10,266 nucleotides of DNA from Marinosulfonomonas sp. (GCA_015494385.1 WGBJ01000173.1:1-10266), one strand, 5' to 3'; numbered from the stretch's first letter, positions 1-6,568 are shown. Notes: generated by a model not told the origin, from the sequence alone. Program-made: numbers and translations.

Positions 1-466
1 AAAATAGCCCCGTCGCGGTGATGATGATCGGCACAATCATTGGCGAAATCAGGATCGCCATGATCGGGCGGCGCCATGGCATGTCGGATTTGGACAGACC
101 CAAAGCGGCCAGCGTGCCCAGACCCGTGGCCAAAATGGTGGCAAAGAAGCCGATAATCAGCGAGTTTTTCGTCGCCCGTATCCAGGCCGCGTTTTCCCAC
201 GCGTCTGACCACCACGAACTGTCACGCGTGGCATCCGGCGCATTCATGCCAAAGGTCAGCAGCAGATCATACCAGCGGGTTGAATAACCGGTCGGGTCCA
301 GCGACAGCATCTTTTCGGTAAAGGTAAAGTAAGGCTCGGCGTTAAAAGACAGCGGGATCACGATCAGGATCGGTGCGATCAGGAACAGGAAGATCAGCAC
401 ACAAATCACCAGATAGGTGTAGTGCCAGATCCTTTCAGCGCGGGATGCATAACTGGGAAGTGCCAT
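1..466 (-). CDS. ABC transporter permease, PotC/PotI-like, second subunit (3' end beyond window)
   Basis: This is the amino-terminal 155 residues of an inner-membrane permease of a spermidine/putrescine-type ABC importer; the rest lies beyond the left edge. It should pair with the permease encoded just upstream to form the membrane channel. The sequence starts MALPSYASRAERIW, followed by a hydrophobic TM1 at about residues 17-38. A periplasmic loop of roughly 65 residues rich in Trp, Asp and Tyr comes next, then a second hydrophobic stretch (SLIIGFFATILATGLGTLAAL) typical of the BPD_transp_1 fold. The EAA loop is not included. The start ATG lies 4 bases after the stop of the first permease, so translational coupling is likely; the only ribosome-binding sequence visible is AGGG within the end of that gene. 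Transport class is clear; the substrate is not. Confidence 0.88.
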   Translation of the reverse strand, partial: MALPSYASRAERIWHYTYLVICVLIFLFLIAPILIVIPLSFNAEPYFTFTEKMLSLDPTGYSTRWYDLLLTFGMNAPDATRDSSWWSDAWENAAWIRATKNSLIIGFFATILATGLGTLAALGLSKSDMPWRRPIMAILISPMIVPIIITATGLF

Positions 467-470
467 AACG

Positions 471-1769
471 TTACCCTAACTTCAGATTATCAATGCCCAC
501 CAGCCGGTCATACAGCCAGTAAAGGATCAGGATGCCACCCAGCAGCAAGGATGCCAGCGCGGCCGCCATCGACCAGTTCAGCGATTTTTGCATGTGGAAG
601 GCAATCAGGTTGGAAATAAGCGTGCCGTCCGATCCGCCCACAAGGGCCGGCGTGATGTAATAACCAACCGCCAGAATGAACACCAGTAACCCTCCAGCGG
701 CAATCCCAGGAACGGTTTGCGGAAAATAGATACGGCGAAAGGCAGTCCAGCTGGTCGCGCCAAGGCTGCGCGCGGCCCGCACATAGGACGGGTTGATCGG
801 GCGCATTACAGAATAAAGCGGCAGCACCATAAACGGCAGCAGGATATGCGTCATCGCGATTACGGTGCCGGTCTGGTTATACATCATCTGTATTCGGTTA
901 CCGTCGCTGATCAGCCCCATTGCAACCATCGCATCATTCAACACACCCTGACTTTGCAACAGGATCATCCAGCTGGTGGTTCGCACCAGCAGGGATGTCC
1001 AGAACGGCAACAGCACGAATATCATCAACAGGTTGGAATAGCGCAGCGGCAGCGTGGCCAGAAGATGCGCGATCGGGTAGGCCAGTATCAGGGTTAAAAC
1101 CGTGATCAGTACAGACAGCTTCAATGTGCGCCAAAACAGTTTCAGGTAAATCTGGCGGTTTTCCTCGACCGACTGGATATTGCCATCGGCATCGCGCGTG
1201 CGGTCGGTTGCCGCCAGAAAGAACGTGCCGGTGAAATTGCTGGAGGCGCTGCGCATCACTTGCCACAATTTCGGATCGTTCCATTTCGGGTTCAACTCAA
1301 GCAGTGCCTCTTTGTAGGGCGGCTGCAGTTTCTTGGCCTTGCGCGCCCCTTGTGTGAACAGCGACCGCGAGCCGGACAATTCGTAATTGATCCGTGTGCC
1401 GGCCTGCCCCGCTGCGCGGAGTTCTTTTAATTGTTTCAGGTCTTCGACCAATGCGGCAAAGGCCGCTTCGTCCGGTTCCGTTCCGGCCGGGTTTTCATCG
1501 AACCATTTGGCCAGATTGACCATGATCGGTGTTTTCTCTCCGGTGGTCAGGTTACGCTGCACGGTAAAGCCGTCATTATAGACAGAGCGTTTCAGCATCT
1601 GCCCGATCGGCACAATAAAGGTAATGACAATGAACAGCAGCAGCGGCAGCACCAGCAAAAACGCACGGCGCCGCGATCGTGCCTGAGCATGGGCAAGGGC
1701 CGCCTTGAGCGGTTTACCGTCCGCAGTGGTTAGACCAGTGTTTGTCGGATTTGTCGTCGCATCGACCAT
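471..1769 (-). CDS. ABC transporter permease, PotB/PotH-like, first subunit with large periplasmic insertion
   Basis: Inner-membrane permease (432 residues) of a polyamine/opine-type ABC importer. A basic cytoplasmic N-terminus (RSRRR at 31-35) precedes TM1 at about 36-57. The cytoplasmic EAA loop that docks on the ATPase is seen at about 331-350 (RAARSLGATSWTAFRRIYFP), with further hydrophobic helices at about 215-238, 246-268, 301-320, 357-377 and 399-420. PotB/PotH proteins are usually near 280-320 residues. The extra length lies between TM1 and TM2 (about 58-209), a hydrophilic, predicted periplasmic region rich in Lys, Glu and Ala. The start ATG has only a weak GGGTGA-type ribosome-binding sequence five or fewer bases upstream. 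The gene follows the binding-protein gene by 83 bases and ends 4 bases before the second permease. Confidence 0.93.
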   Translation of the reverse strand: MVDATTNPTNTGLTTADGKPLKAALAHAQARSRRRAFLLVLPLLLFIVITFIVPIGQMLKRSVYNDGFTVQRNLTTGEKTPIMVNLAKWFDENPAGTEPDEAAFAALVEDLKQLKELRAAGQAGTRINYELSGSRSLFTQGARKAKKLQPPYKEALLELNPKWNDPKLWQVMRSASSNFTGTFFLAATDRTRDADGNIQSVEENRQIYLKLFWRTLKLSVLITVLTLILAYPIAHLLATLPLRYSNLLMIFVLLPFWTSLLVRTTSWMILLQSQGVLNDAMVAMGLISDGNRIQMMYNQTGTVIAMTHILLPFMVLPLYSVMRPINPSYVRAARSLGATSWTAFRRIYFPQTVPGIAAGGLLVFILAVGYYITPALVGGSDGTLISNLIAFHMQKSLNWSMAAALASLLLGGILILYWLYDRLVGIDNLKLG

Positions 1770-1816
1770 AAGTCACCCGGATCTGCGCAATGCGCCTTGC
1801 CTTAGGAATTGGAAAG

Positions 1817-1841
1817 GGGCGGCGCAATTGTAACGCCGCCC
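1817..1841 (-). terminator. GC-rich intercistronic hairpin after the binding-protein gene
   Basis: A perfect 8-bp stem (GGGCGGCG with CGCCGCCC) encloses a 9-base loop, about 12 bases past the binding-protein stop codon. On the transcribed minus strand it is followed by CTTTCC, not a run of U, so full termination is unlikely. In ABC importer operons, hairpins at this place commonly protect the binding-protein message or partly stop transcription, lowering permease output; that role is inferred here. Confidence 0.6.
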
Positions 1842-1852
1842 GATTATCGTGT

Positions 1853-2926
1853 TTATTTAGCCAACCAAGCGTTGAAACGCTCGTTCAGCTCGGCATCGTG
1901 GTCAACCCAGAATTCGAAATTGTTGACCAGTGCATTGCTGAGGTTGGCTTCGGCGGTTGGCATATGTGGTGCCATTTCCGTCTTGCCGTCCTGATACATC
2001 CCGACCAGCGCACCCGAAGATTTACGGGCCGGACCATAGGAAATATAGCTTGCCTGATCTGCCAGACTCTTGGTGCTGGTTGCAAAGGCAATGAACTTCA
2101 TTGCGTTGTCTTTGTTCGGGGCCCCTTTGGGGATTACGAACAGGTCGAAGTCAAGGATTTGACCGTCCCAGACAACTTCCAAAGGCTGGCTTTCAGCAAC
2201 GGCAGCGTTGAAAATACGGCCGTTATAAGCGGTCGACATCACAACTTCGCCATCAGCCAACAGCTGGGGGGGTTGTGCGCCGGCTTCCCACCAGACGATA
2301 TCGTCTTTGATGGTGTCCAGTTTGGCGAATGCACGATCAACACCTTCGGGTGTGTTCAGTATTTCGTACACCTTGTCAGCGGGAACGCCATCAGCCATCA
2401 GCGCCATTTCCAGCGTTGCTTTGGCGGATTTGCGCAGGCCGCGCTTGCCGGGGAATTTACCGGTGTCAAAGAAATCGGCAATCGAGGTTGGCGTGCCTTT
2501 CACGTTGTCCTTGTTGTAGGCAAAAACAGTGGACCAAACGATGTTTGCAACCGCGCAATCCTGAATCGCACCATCAATAAAGTCCTTGATGGCTGGTGTT
2601 CCATCAGGCGCCGGAGGAAGGATTGACGGATCGATCTCTTCCAGCAGACCTTCGTCACACAGACGGATGGCGTCCGAAAATTCCACGTCGGCGACATCAA
2701 TGGTCACATTGCCGGCTTCGACCTGTGCCTTGATCGGCGTTGCCGGATTGTCGGCGTCAACGGAAACAACCTTGATGGCTGTCTCGGCTGTGAACGGTTT
2801 GTGATAGGCTTCGACTTGCGATTTGGTGTAAGCGCCACCCCATGACATGACCGTCACTTCTTCTTCTGCCGTCGCGGCAAAAGCAAAGCCGGTCAGGGCT
2901 GTCGTCAGAATTAGTATCTTTTTCAT
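1853..2926 (-). CDS. periplasmic substrate-binding protein of polyamine-type ABC importer (PotD/PotF-like)
   Basis: Soluble periplasmic receptor (357 residues) that captures the solute and delivers it to the two permeases. A classical signal peptide is visible: MKK, a hydrophobic core, then FAFAATA with probable cleavage after residue 20 before EEEVTVMSWGG. The WGGAY near residues 29-33, the VDVAD/VEFSD region near 77-84, the IVWSTVFAYN segment near 129-138 and WWEAG near 208-212 are characteristic of the spermidine/putrescine and related opine binding proteins (SBP_bac_8 type). C90 and C124 could form a disulfide. Translation starts at the ATG with AGGGAG 8 bases upstream (2935-2940). It is the second gene of the operon, 81 bases after the ATPase gene. 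The ligand could be a polyamine, an opine-like compound or another cationic amine; the sequence alone does not decide. Confidence 0.93.
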   Translation of the reverse strand: MKKILILTTALTGFAFAATAEEEVTVMSWGGAYTKSQVEAYHKPFTAETAIKVVSVDADNPATPIKAQVEAGNVTIDVADVEFSDAIRLCDEGLLEEIDPSILPPAPDGTPAIKDFIDGAIQDCAVANIVWSTVFAYNKDNVKGTPTSIADFFDTGKFPGKRGLRKSAKATLEMALMADGVPADKVYEILNTPEGVDRAFAKLDTIKDDIVWWEAGAQPPQLLADGEVVMSTAYNGRIFNAAVAESQPLEVVWDGQILDFDLFVIPKGAPNKDNAMKFIAFATSTKSLADQASYISYGPARKSSGALVGMYQDGKTEMAPHMPTAEANLSNALVNNFEFWVDHDAELNERFNAWLAK

Positions 2927-2976
2927 GTAGTTTTCTCCCTAGTTTCAAGAACTGCTCTTGTTATGTTGTTATGTGC

Positions 2977-2991
2977 GGGCGTTCATCGCCC
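2977..2991 (-). other. small hairpin between ATPase and binding-protein genes
   Basis: GGGCG and CGCCC form a 5-bp stem around a 5-base loop in the 81-base gap. No U-run follows, so it is not a terminator as seen. A second weak stem (CAAGA/TCTTG, 2946-2960) lies nearer the binding-protein start. Both are weak structures and may be chance. Confidence 0.25.
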
Positions 2992-3007
2992 CTGTCGTTC
3001 AGAATAG

Positions 3008-4123
3008 TTATAGCGGATCAAGGGCGCGCGCATCTTCGGCGTCCCATGTGACCTGTGTGGTTTCACCAACGACCAGATGTTTGTGACCGGCCGCATTGGG
3101 CACCTTGACCACAAATTCATCGTTGCCATGCACGTTCAGCCGGCAACGGATGTGATCGCCCAGATAGATCAGCTCCAGCACTTGCGCGGTTGTCGAGTTC
3201 GGCCCCGGTTCGGCAGAAACCGAAACCCGTTCGGGCCGGATCGACACCAGCGTTTTCGACCCCGGTCCGCCGCATTTGACGGCCAGCGCTTCACAGGTCG
3301 CACCGTCCTCCAGCTTCACTGTGGCGATCTTGCCTTCGGTTTTGGAATTGTCGCCATCCAGCGCCACAACCGTCCCGGGCAGTTTGTTGTTTTCACCGAT
3401 AAACTGCGCCACAAAGCTGTTTTCGGGACGTTCATACAGATCGGCGGGCGGGGCAAGCTGCTGGATACGGCCATTTTCAAACACCGCGACGCGATCCGAC
3501 ATGGTCAGGGCTTCGGATTGGTCATGGGTTACATAAACCACTGTGATTCCAAGGCTTTCGTGCAGGTGCTTGATCTCGAACTGCATATGTTCGCGCAGCT
3601 GTTTGTCCAGCGCGCCCAATGGCTCGTCCATCAGAACCACCTGGGGTTCAAACACCAGCGCACGGGCCAGCGCGATGCGCTGTTGCTGCCCGCCGGACAG
3701 TTGCGCCGGACGACGCAATGCAAAATCGCCCATCTGCACCATGTCCAGCGCGCGCTTTACTTTTTCTTCGCGCTCGCTTTTGCCCATACCGCGCACTTCC
3801 AGCGGAAACGACAGGTTTTCACCCACCGTCATATGCGGGAACAGGGCGTAGGACTGGAACACCATACCAATGCCGCGTTTGTGCGGCGGGATGTCATTGA
3901 TCGAAACGCCGCCCAGCCTGATTTCGCCGTGTGTTGCGGTTTCGAAACCGGCCAGCATCATCAGACAGGTTGTCTTGCCCGACCCCGACGGGCCCAGCAT
4001 TGTCACAAATTCGCCCTTGGCGATCTGCAGGTTCAAATCTTTGACGACAAGCGTTTCACCGTCATAGCTTTTCTGCACGCGATCGAATTCGACGAACGCT
4101 GCACCCGAGTCGGTCATGGCCAC
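3008..4123 (-). CDS. ABC transporter ATP-binding protein, PotA-like
   Basis: Cytoplasmic ATPase (371 residues) that powers the importer encoded by the following genes. Walker A is GPSGSGKT at 44-51, the Q-loop glutamine is Q90 in MVFQSYALFPHMTV, the signature is LSGGQQQR at 142-149, Walker B is VVLMDEP at 162-168, the D-loop GALD is at 170-173 and the switch histidine is H200. A C-terminal TOBE-type regulatory domain spans about 245-365, with the usual SIRPERV motif near 294-300. Length and layout match PotA/FbpC-class subunits. I chose GTG at 4121-4123 because AGGGAG (4131-4136) lies 7 bases upstream; an in-frame ATG two codons later (4115-4117) would leave 13 bases. It is the first gene of the operon. 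All catalytic motifs look intact. Confidence 0.96.
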   Translation of the reverse strand: MAMTDSGAAFVEFDRVQKSYDGETLVVKDLNLQIAKGEFVTMLGPSGSGKTTCLMMLAGFETATHGEIRLGGVSINDIPPHKRGIGMVFQSYALFPHMTVGENLSFPLEVRGMGKSEREEKVKRALDMVQMGDFALRRPAQLSGGQQQRIALARALVFEPQVVLMDEPLGALDKQLREHMQFEIKHLHESLGITVVYVTHDQSEALTMSDRVAVFENGRIQQLAPPADLYERPENSFVAQFIGENNKLPGTVVALDGDNSKTEGKIATVKLEDGATCEALAVKCGGPGSKTLVSIRPERVSVSAEPGPNSTTAQVLELIYLGDHIRCRLNVHGNDEFVVKVPNAAGHKHLVVGETTQVTWDAEDARALDPL

Positions 4124-4130
4124 TAAGCGG

Positions 4131-4136
4131 CTCCCT
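4131..4136 (-). promoter_or_regulatory. ribosome-binding site deciding a GTG start for the ATPase gene
   Basis: AGGGAG on the minus strand lies 7 bases before GTG (4123-4121) but 13 before the next ATG, favouring the GTG start. Confidence 0.6.
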
Positions 4137-4150
4137 ATTATCTCTATCCG

Positions 4151-4164
4151 GCAGGTTTTCCTGC
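4151..4164 (-). other. 5' leader hairpin of the ABC operon
   Basis: On the minus strand GCAGG-AAAA-CCTGC forms a perfect 5-bp stem with a four-base loop, about 28-41 bases before the ATPase GTG start. It may shape the leader of the message; no function can be read from it. Confidence 0.35.
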
Positions 4165-4174
4165 ACTCTTCAGA

Positions 4175-4203
4175 AGATGACTAAAGCGGTTGCAGCCTGT
4201 CAA
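4175..4203 (-). promoter_or_regulatory. candidate promoter of the ABC importer operon
   Basis: A perfect -35 consensus TTGACA is seen on the minus strand (4203-4198). At the usual 17-base spacing the -10 position reads TCATCT, a poor match, so the promoter may be weak, activator-dependent or wrongly placed. It would start transcription about 45 bases before the ATPase start. Confidence 0.35.
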
Positions 4204-4209
4204 TGCAAC
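4189..4209. promoter_or_regulatory. inverted repeat overlapping the candidate -35 box (possible operator)
   Basis: GTTGCA-N9-TGCAAC is a perfect 6-bp dyad whose spacer contains the TTGACA of the candidate promoter. Symmetry and position suit a repressor of the ABC importer genes. No regulator gene is in the window, so the binding protein is unknown. Confidence 0.4.
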
Positions 4210-4351
4210 AGGGAGGCGACAATTATTCGACCGGATACGACCTTAGCCACCAGTTTTACCGGTTCTTTCATAAGCATAGGTTGATTAACCCCGAATTCAC
4301 ATCCCTGCGAGCAACCCGGTACTGGCACATTTTCGCCCCGCACGAATCAAA

Positions 4352-4374
4352 ATCGCCGCTGTTTTTGCGGTGAT
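4352..4374. other. hairpin in the divergent intergenic region
   Basis: ATCGCCGC and GCGGTGAT pair over 8 positions (one G.T wobble) around a T-rich 7-base loop. Read on the minus strand it is followed by a short TTTT, so it could be a weak terminator against leftward transcription. Nothing between 4210 and 4351 looks like a gene. The 390-base stretch 4124-4513 holds this hairpin, the ABC-operon control region and the candidate promoter of the next gene. Confidence 0.35.
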
Positions 4375-4406
4375 AAAAACAGAACCACTTAACAATATTC
4401 GCATTT

Positions 4407-4430
4407 TATAATATGAGTATTTGAATATCT
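4407..4430 (+). promoter_or_regulatory. candidate -10 box and AT-rich motif upstream of the Met-zipper gene
   Basis: TATAAT at 4407-4412 is a perfect -10 match, about 100 bases before the start codon. No good -35 is seen at 16-18 bases, so an activator may be needed. The overlapping sequence ATATGAGTATTTGAATAT (4411-4428) closely resembles 5218-5237 before the RND adaptor gene, hinting at shared control. Confidence 0.4.
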
Positions 4431-4513
4431 CGGGCCTGGAGCCGCTGAATGTGGTCCTGCCCTGCATCCTTTCATGGCGTTTTCACACGCGCCCCCATAG
4501 CGGGAACTTCTTG

Positions 4514-4960
4514 ATGTATAGACGTGTAAACAGCGGACGTTTTATCGGCCTGACCACCTTTTTGATTGTGATCGTGATGGCGGTGTTTACATGGGTCATG
4601 TACGGGATGGCGCAACGGGTTTTCACCATGACCGATATCATTCAGGAATTGAATGAAAGCATCAAAACCATGGTAGGCACCCAGGTCAGTATGGCCAAGG
4701 ATATGCACAATATGAGCACCAGTATGGGCACGATGAACACCAACATCGCCAACATGAACCAAAGCATCGGCTCAATGACGACAAATGTCGAAACCATGAG
4801 CCACAGCATCGGCACAATGAACAAGACAATGGTTGGCCTGTCAGGTGCGGTCGGGAACATGGCCAGCAATATGAACCGGATGACCTATGATATCGGCAAG
4901 GCAACCTATGCGCTGTCCAACCCGATGTCCTATATGTGGGGCAACGCATTCCCGTTTTAG
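4514..4960 (+). CDS. membrane-anchored Met-rich heptad-repeat protein of unknown function
   Basis: I do not recognise this 148-residue protein. A basic N-terminus (R3, R4, R9) precedes one hydrophobic segment at about 11-32, predicting a cytoplasmic N-terminus and a periplasmic remainder. From residue 39 to 129 there are 13 uninterrupted heptads of the form M-x-x-x-[I/M/V]-x-x: the first core position is Met in 11 and Leu in 2 (46, 109), and the second is Ile, Met or Val except Q57. This predicts a parallel coiled coil about 13 nm long. There are 21 Met in 148 residues and no Cys; other positions are mostly Asn, Ser, Thr and Gly. The tail is aromatic (NPMSYMWGNAFPF). The ATG has only a weak GCGGGAA upstream. 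The frame is open to a TTG at 4421, but that extension is not hydrophobic and lies on the promoter-like sequence. The next same-strand genes encode an RND pump. Confidence 0.78.
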   Translation: MYRRVNSGRFIGLTTFLIVIVMAVFTWVMYGMAQRVFTMTDIIQELNESIKTMVGTQVSMAKDMHNMSTSMGTMNTNIANMNQSIGSMTTNVETMSHSIGTMNKTMVGLSGAVGNMASNMNRMTYDIGKATYALSNPMSYMWGNAFPF

Positions 4961-5067
4961 GCGCGAATCACTTTCGGAAATTTCGGCAATATTCAATGCG
5001 ACAATTGCGCTTTTCGTAATTTATTTTTCTGGAAACCGTGGCGTGACTTCATCGAAATCATAGTTAA

Positions 5068-5092
5068 CCCGTTAAGGGCCTCGCCTAACGGG
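5068..5092 (+). terminator. hairpin downstream of the Met-zipper gene
   Basis: CCCGTTA and TAACGGG form a 7-bp stem, extendable by two GC pairs past a bulged A, about 107 bases after the stop codon. The following sequence (CCGGCCTTTGG) lacks a proper U-run. It may be a weak or Rho-assisted terminator. Confidence 0.4.
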
Positions 5093-5110
5093 CCGGCCTT
5101 TGGATCGCCT

Positions 5111-5152
5111 GCCTATTCAGCCAATAAAATAGGCGGATTCAATAGATTTTTC
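5111..5152 (+). terminator. second hairpin with a delayed T-run
   Basis: GCCTATT (5111-5117) pairs perfectly with AATAGGC (5128-5134) across a 10-base loop. A T5 run follows, but 13 bases later (5148-5152), so this is an imperfect terminator. With the 5068-5092 hairpin it separates the Met-zipper gene from the adaptor gene. The rest of the 370-base gap 4961-5330 shows only AT-rich dyads near 5211-5257 and the adaptor leader. Confidence 0.35.
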
Positions 5153-5210
5153 GCCTTGTGATTGTGCCGCTCCACCCCTTCTTAAATGGCTGCTTTCCCT
5201 TGCTTCACTC

Positions 5211-5257
5211 TATTCACATATGAATATTTTGATATATTGCGCGTTTTGCGATATATC
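5211..5257 (+). promoter_or_regulatory. AT-rich dyads upstream of the RND adaptor gene (possible operator/promoter)
   Basis: Two perfect inverted repeats lie 74-120 bases before the adaptor start: TATTCA-CATA-TGAATA (5211-5226) and GATATAT-N13-ATATATC (5231-5257). A TTGCTT (5200-5205) with AATATT 17 bases on (5223-5228) could be a weak promoter running through the first dyad. This is a plausible repressor-controlled promoter for the pump; ATTC/GAAT-type half sites are known for some ArsR-family repressors, but that link is only a guess. Confidence 0.4.
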
Positions 5258-5330
5258 TTTCCATATCAGTCTGATTGCGACAGGAATTATTAGTCACCTT
5301 AATACCAAGACAATAAAACGGGGAGCGCCA

Positions 5331-6482
5331 ATGCAAATATCAAACAGGGTAAAACCATCTTTGCTTGTTTTGGCTATGTTGTGCGCGGGTGCAATCATAA
5401 CCTCTCCGACCCCGGCCCGATCAGAAGCCAATTATCAAACCGCCCCCGTTTCAACCACATCGACTGGCGGCGAAGCCACAGTCGGCGGCACAGTGATCCC
5501 CTTCAAACAGGTTACCCTGACCGCCCAAAGCCCGGGCCGTGTGACGTTCCTTGCCGGTGCCGAAGGTCACAGTGCCAAGGCGGGCGACGTGCTGCTGCAA
5601 ATCGGCGATGAAAGCATTCAGGCCCAGCGCCGCGCCGCATTGGCGCAGATCGCACAGGCCGAAGCGGCCTTGCGCAACGCACAGATGCAATATTCGCGCG
5701 AGCTGTATGCGCCGCGCACCAATTCGATGACCGGCATCCCCGGCATGGGCATTCCGTCAACCTTTGATCAGTTCTTTACCCGCGGCTTTTCGGATTCGCT
5801 GGGCTTCACCAACACCACGGTGGAACGGCAGGCCGATCTATACGCCCGTGGTGTTGGCATCAATCAGGCCCAAAGCGCACTGGCGCAGGCGCGTGCCAAT
5901 CTGGAAGCGCTGGACACCCGCGTGCGCGACACCCGTTCGGTGGCCCCGTTTGACGGCATCATCATCAACAAAATGGTCGAGGTGGGCGACACCGTCCAAC
6001 CCGGCACCCCGCTGATCACCTACGCCTTTATTGAATACCTGCGCATTGACGCGGAAATCCCCGTGCGTCTGGCCGCTGGCCTGACCGAAGGCATGATCGT
6101 TCCCGCCCGTCTGGACGTGGGCGGTGCAACTGTTGACGCCAAAGTGGCGCAGATTTTTCCGGTAGCCGACCCCAAACGCCACACCGTGCGGGTCAAGTTC
6201 GACCTGCCCTATGACACCCCCGGCGGCCCCGGCATGTATGTCGAGGTTACTGTGCCGGATGCCTCCATCCCCACCCGCAACGGTCAGGCCATCCCGAACG
6301 AGGCCCTGATCTGGCGCGGCAGCCTGCCGTCGGTCTTTGTGCTTGAGGATGGCAAACCGTCGCTGCGACTGGTGCGTGTTGGATACCCTTTGCCCGATGG
6401 CCGGATTTCGGTGGTTTCGGGCCTGAACGGCGGGGAACAGGTGATCCTGAACCCGCCCGCCAATCTGATCTCAGGAGAGTAG
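5331..6482 (+). CDS. RND efflux periplasmic adaptor (membrane fusion protein)
   Basis: Periplasmic adaptor (383 residues) that links the RND permease to an outer-membrane channel. A signal peptide (about 1-33, ending PARSEA) is seen. Two half lipoyl motifs lie at about 64-93 (SPGRVTFLAGAEG...GDVLLQIGD) and 203-232 (APFDGIIINKMVEVGD...GTPL). Between them is the alpha-helical hairpin (about 94-200), interrupted at about 126-163 by a Gly/Met/Pro/Phe-rich segment (GIPGMGIPSTFDQFFTRGF). A beta-barrel (about 235-310) and a membrane-proximal domain (311-383, with IPNEALIWRG and SVFVLEDG) follow. The ATG at 5331 has GGGGAG 5 bases upstream. The frame is open back to an ATG at 5220, but that start would bury the signal peptide and lies on AT-rich regulatory DNA. 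C18 is not in a valid lipobox. It precedes the RND permease by about 86 bases. The pump's substrate is unknown. Confidence 0.93.
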   Translation: MQISNRVKPSLLVLAMLCAGAIITSPTPARSEANYQTAPVSTTSTGGEATVGGTVIPFKQVTLTAQSPGRVTFLAGAEGHSAKAGDVLLQIGDESIQAQRRAALAQIAQAEAALRNAQMQYSRELYAPRTNSMTGIPGMGIPSTFDQFFTRGFSDSLGFTNTTVERQADLYARGVGINQAQSALAQARANLEALDTRVRDTRSVAPFDGIIINKMVEVGDTVQPGTPLITYAFIEYLRIDAEIPVRLAAGLTEGMIVPARLDVGGATVDAKVAQIFPVADPKRHTVRVKFDLPYDTPGGPGMYVEVTVPDASIPTRNGQAIPNEALIWRGSLPSVFVLEDGKPSLRLVRVGYPLPDGRISVVSGLNGGEQVILNPPANLISGE

Positions 6483-6537
6483 CAGGCACAGCAATAGGAA
6501 TACGGGCGGGAACCGGCGACAGATCGGCACCACCCAA

Positions 6538-6564
6538 ATGACGACGCCCGACAAGGAGGGGTAA
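6538..6564 (+). other. 8-codon open frame just before the RND permease
   Basis: ATG-ACG-ACG-CCC-GAC-AAG-GAG-GGG-TAA encodes MTTPDKEG and ends 4 bases before the ATA that sits at the expected RND start. It has no clear ribosome-binding site. It could be a leader for translational coupling, or the true N-terminus of the permease split by an indel: removing one G of the GGGG run (6558-6561) joins it in frame to KTIATDQNIQ. It may also be chance. Confidence 0.3.
6554..6561 (+). promoter_or_regulatory. strong ribosome-binding site before the RND permease
   Basis: AGGAGGGG lies exactly 7 bases before ATA (6569-6571), the ideal spacing for initiation there. The nearest in-frame ordinary start, GTG at 6614, is 52 bases away. 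Confidence 0.65.
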
Positions 6565-6568
6565 GACC

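Noticed and set aside
1790..2626. Plus-strand open frame of 278 codons
   Set aside because: It is antisense to the binding-protein gene, which has a signal peptide and family motifs. No domain is visible in the opposite reading.
3077..4126. Plus-strand open frame of 349 codons
   Set aside because: It lies opposite the ABC ATPase gene, which has every catalytic motif. The composition (His, Gln, Phe, Arg) is that of a shadow frame.
4421..4513. Upstream TTG start for the Met-zipper protein
   Set aside because: The extra 31 residues have no family-like features, place the single membrane segment deep inside, and the start sits on the promoter-like sequence.
4682..4888. DNA tandem repeat or CRISPR-like array inside the Met-rich gene
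   Set aside because: Periodicity is 21 bases and follows the heptad codons with degenerate DNA; there are no identical repeats or unique spacers.
5220..5330. Extended N-terminus for the RND adaptor from ATG 5220
   Set aside because: The extension would put 37 residues before a clear signal peptide, lacks a ribosome-binding site and overlaps AT-rich dyads. ATG 5331 has GGGGAG at a good distance.
5364..5390. Lipoprotein lipobox in the adaptor (LAMLC)
   Set aside because: The residue before Cys is Leu, not Gly/Ala/Ser, and a standard signal-peptidase site follows near residue 33.
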